Shown here one piece after another: positions 33,249 through 35,233 of a stretch of DNA of 35,233 nucleotides. How positions within the stretch are numbered: position 1 is the stretch's first letter; the number at the start of each line of letters is the position of its first letter. Location: positions 1 to 35,233 of the forward strand of contig NZ_JAAGMD010000390.1 in NCBI RefSeq assembly GCF_010548465.1, written 5' to 3'. A program made the translations under genes and the position numbers. This DNA comes from Streptomyces sp. SID14436 (GTDB lineage Bacteria; Actinomycetota; Actinomycetes; Streptomycetales; Streptomycetaceae). The notes under the pieces were generated by a model, which saw only the letters and a program-made list of their open reading frames with translations, did not search any database and was not told the origin of the DNA.

Positions 33249-34049
33249 GAGGTCGCCGTCCGCGCTCGGGGCCGGCTCGGTGCGGCCGGTGCCCTCCTCG
33301 TCGATCTCCTCGCCGCTCAGCTCGCGTGCCATGAGGGTGGCCCCGGCGACCGCGCCCGGCATGAGGAACACCGCCACGAAGGGCACCAGGAAGGCCAGCC
33401 CCAGCGGTGTCCCGAAGCCCCAGACGAGCCGTTTGCGGGTCCGCAGGAGGGCGAGCCGGTCCCGCAGTTCCACACCGCGCCGCTGGAGCGCGACCGCGGT
33501 GAGCTCCTCGGTGAGGAAGAAGCCGGTGACGAAGAACCCGACGACGGGGACGACGGTCTGGCCGACGACCGGGATGAAACCGAGCGCGAACAGCAGCACC
33601 GCCCACAGCAGGGCCCGCGCGATGATCCGCAGGCTGTCGCGGGCGGAGATCCACAGCTCCCGCATCAGCGGCAGGTCCGACTCGGGGGCGGTGCCGTCGG
33701 GCGACACGTCGCGGTCCACCTTCTCGGAGAGGCTCTCGTAGAAGGGCTGCCCGACGAGCAGGGTCATCGCGGTGAAGGTGAGGACGGACAGCAGCAGGGC
33801 GAGGGCGAACAGCACGGCGGTGAGGAAGCCGCGGAACAGGCCCTGCCAGGGGCTCGACCAGTCGTCGGCGAAGGGCGTCGCCCAGCCGACGGCGTCCTGG
33901 CCCCAAAGCGCGAGCGCGACGAGCGCCGCCGCGTACAGCACCAGGGTGATGAGCCCCGGCAGCAGCCCGAAACCGTACTGTTTGCCGTGCCGGGCCACCC
34001 ATCGCTGGCCCCTCAGCAGATATCCGAAACCCACCCCGAGATCGCGCAT
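33240..34049 (-). CDS. EI24/CysZ-like membrane protein
   Basis: 269 residues, four to six hydrophobic segments: FGLLPGLITLVLYAAALVAL, FLTAVLFALALLLSVLTF, IIARALLWAVLLFALGFIP, VVPVVGFFVTGFFL and GLAFLVPFVAVFLMPGAVAG. The N-terminal RDLGVGFGYLLRGQRWVARH and PFYESLSEKVDRD, with FIPVVGQTV and GTPLGLAFLVPFVAVFLMPG, match the EI24 domain (CysZ relatives include sulfate channels). The C-terminal tail is acidic and ends SADGDLTS. ATG lies 6 nt from TACAGT (34061-34056), with no ribosome site, so probably leaderless. Transport role inferred only from family. Confidence 0.92.
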   Translation of the reverse strand: MRDLGVGFGYLLRGQRWVARHGKQYGFGLLPGLITLVLYAAALVALALWGQDAVGWATPFADDWSSPWQGLFRGFLTAVLFALALLLSVLTFTAMTLLVGQPFYESLSEKVDRDVSPDGTAPESDLPLMRELWISARDSLRIIARALLWAVLLFALGFIPVVGQTVVPVVGFFVTGFFLTEELTAVALQRRGVELRDRLALLRTRKRLVWGFGTPLGLAFLVPFVAVFLMPGAVAGATLMARELSGEEIDEEGTGRTEPAPSADGDLTS

Positions 34050-34055
34050 GGGGGC

Positions 34056-34061
34056 ACTGTA
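34056..34061 (-). promoter_or_regulatory. -10 box of the EI24 gene
   Basis: TACAGT on the minus strand, 6 nt before the ATG; fits a leaderless transcript. Confidence 0.45.
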
Positions 34062-34168
34062 TCCGGCCCGTGCGCGCGGCCGCGGGGCGCCGTTGAGTCG
34101 AACGGGCCCGCCCCGCCGTACCGCTTCCAGGGGGAGCCCATCGGCGGCCGTTCTGTTGAGGAGGGCGC

Positions 34169-35233
34169 ATGATCCAGGAGATCCATGGCACCGTGGCCGA
34201 CGGTTTCGAGGCGGTCCGGGAGGAGTTCGCGGCGTTCGCGGCCGGGGAACGGCCGGACCACGAGAGTCAGTTGTGCGTCCATGTGCACGGCCGCAGGGTC
34301 GTCGACCTGTGGACCGGGGGCATCGGCCCGCACACCCTCTACGGGGTCCACGAGGCCACCCAGGGCGCCGTGTTCCTGGTGGTGGCGGTCCTCGTGCAGG
34401 ACGGCACCCTGGAGCTGGACCGCAAGGTCACCTACTACTGGCCGGAGTTCGCCGCCGAGGGCAAGGGCGGGCTGACGCTGCGCGACCTGGTCGCCCACCG
34501 CGCGGGCGTGGTCGGCACGGACACCGGCTTCACCCTCGCGGAGCTGGCCGACGACCGCGCGCTGGCTGAACGGCTCGCCGACCAGCGGCCGTTCTGGCGG
34601 CCCGGCGCGGCCTGCGGCTCCCATCCCCTCGTCATCGGGGCGCTGGTCGGCGAGGTGGTCCGCCGCGCCACCGGGCACCGGCTCCAGGAGGTGTACGAGG
34701 ACCGGGTCCGGATGCCGTACGGGCTGGACCTCCACCTGGGTCTGCCGGCGGCACAGGAGCCCCGGTTCCGTGCGACGCAGCCCATGGCGCCGACCCCCGC
34801 GCAGCAGGTGCGGCTGGACGCGCTGGCCACCGGGCCGCACACCCTGGAGTCGATCGCCCTCAACCGCCACGCCGACGGGGCGGTCGATCCGGCGCTGCTG
34901 CCCAACGAGCGGCTGGTCCGCGCCGCCGGCCCGGCGTCGGCGGGCGGTATCGCCTCGGCCCGCGGCCTGGCCGGGCTGTACGCGGCGGCGATCAGCGGGA
35001 CGGGGGAGCACGAGCCGCTGCTGAAGGCGGACACGATCGCGGAGGTCGGTCAGCTGCACGCGGCCGGCCTCGACCCGGTGACCGGCGGCCACGCGGCGTA
35101 CGGGCTCGGGTTCGAGGCCGTCGCGGACGTCCGGTACCGCTTCCTGGGCGCGGGTGCCTTCGGGCACGGCGGGGTGGCGGGCGCCCTGGGCCTCGCCGAC
35201 CCGCGCAGCGGCCTGGCCTACGGCTGCACCCGG
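34169..35233 (+). CDS. Beta-lactamase-fold protein lacking catalytic residues (partial)
   Basis: 355 residues visible, open to the right edge. ATG 34169 has GAGGAGGG 5 nt upstream. It aligns by eye with the EstB-like serine hydrolase family: GFEAVREEFAAF, RVVDLWTGG, LVQDGTLELDRKVTYYWPEFAAEGKGGLTLRDLVAHRAGV, LVIGALVGEVVRRATG, and late AGAFGHGGVAGALGLADPRSGLAYGC. In active members the nucleophile motif is S-x-T-K-G before LVQ; here it is E62-A-T-Q65-G, so both the Ser and the Lys are gone. The usual GYHALTYG Tyr is also replaced (CGSHPLVIG, Ser151). The rest is intact with good codon bias, so it is a pseudoenzyme and not an obviously decayed gene. Function unknown. Confidence 0.85.
   Translation, partial: MIQEIHGTVADGFEAVREEFAAFAAGERPDHESQLCVHVHGRRVVDLWTGGIGPHTLYGVHEATQGAVFLVVAVLVQDGTLELDRKVTYYWPEFAAEGKGGLTLRDLVAHRAGVVGTDTGFTLAELADDRALAERLADQRPFWRPGAACGSHPLVIGALVGEVVRRATGHRLQEVYEDRVRMPYGLDLHLGLPAAQEPRFRATQPMAPTPAQQVRLDALATGPHTLESIALNRHADGAVDPALLPNERLVRAAGPASAGGIASARGLAGLYAAAISGTGEHEPLLKADTIAEVGQLHAAGLDPVTGGHAAYGLGFEAVADVRYRFLGAGAFGHGGVAGALGLADPRSGLAYGCTR

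Overview
The window is chromosomal DNA from a high-GC actinobacterium, almost certainly Streptomyces. The evidence is strong third-position GC bias, many GTG starts, the fasR-fabD-fabH-acpP-fabF block, a homodimeric aceE, DUF3052, DUF3145, DUF397 and DUF4429 proteins, and GC-rich perfect hairpins between genes. Identifications come from reading translated sequence and family knowledge; no database search was run.

Layout. (1) 1-4263: a tellurium-resistance (Ter) type block with the Pro/Gln/Tyr-rich tail of an upstream gene, a TerA-like protein, a TerC-like DUF475 membrane protein and two TerD proteins, followed by an AhpE-like peroxiredoxin. (2) 4388-7969: DUF3052 gene divergent from aceE (pyruvate dehydrogenase E1), which ends at a perfect 14-bp terminator. 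(3) 8111-13265: small DUF4190 membrane protein, a DHA2-type drug exporter divergent from its probable TetR repressor, an exported alpha/beta hydrolase, and a DUF4429/SHOCT protein. (4) 13291-19473: MerR regulator with a textbook MerR promoter, GNAT acetyltransferase, serine hydrolase, DinB protein that seems to start at CTG, secreted subtilase with a P domain, and a secreted beta-lactamase-fold carboxypeptidase-like protein. (5) 19474-22457: accessory stretch with a HATPase/XRE/DUF397 regulatory module (WhiJ type), two unrecognised proteins and a decayed copy of the 3' end of the neighbouring pirin gene. (6) 22458-28185: pirin, then the fatty-acid synthase cluster headed by the PucR-type activator FasR. 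(7) 28186-35233: a six-unit 64-bp tandem array, DUF3145, an SGNH lipoprotein, aldose 1-epimerase, a secreted pyroglutamyl-peptidase-like protein with Ser in place of the catalytic Cys, a second tandem array that repeats the 3' end of an EI24 membrane protein gene, and a beta-lactamase-fold protein without its catalytic Ser/Lys that runs off the window.

How it works together. aceE supplies acetyl-CoA and the fab cluster uses malonyl-CoA: FabD loads ACP, FabH starts chains and FabF elongates them, with FasR probably acting on the inverted repeat just before fabD. The Ter proteins and the peroxiredoxin look like an envelope or oxidative stress block. Many single genes have a TANNNT -10 box 6-7 nt before the start codon, the layout of leaderless mRNAs.

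No clearly new multi-gene system was found. The most unusual items are the two tandem arrays, the two catalytically altered hydrolases, the pirin-remnant junction, the HTH-like insertion and CTG start of the DinB protein, and hairpins on both sides of acpP.
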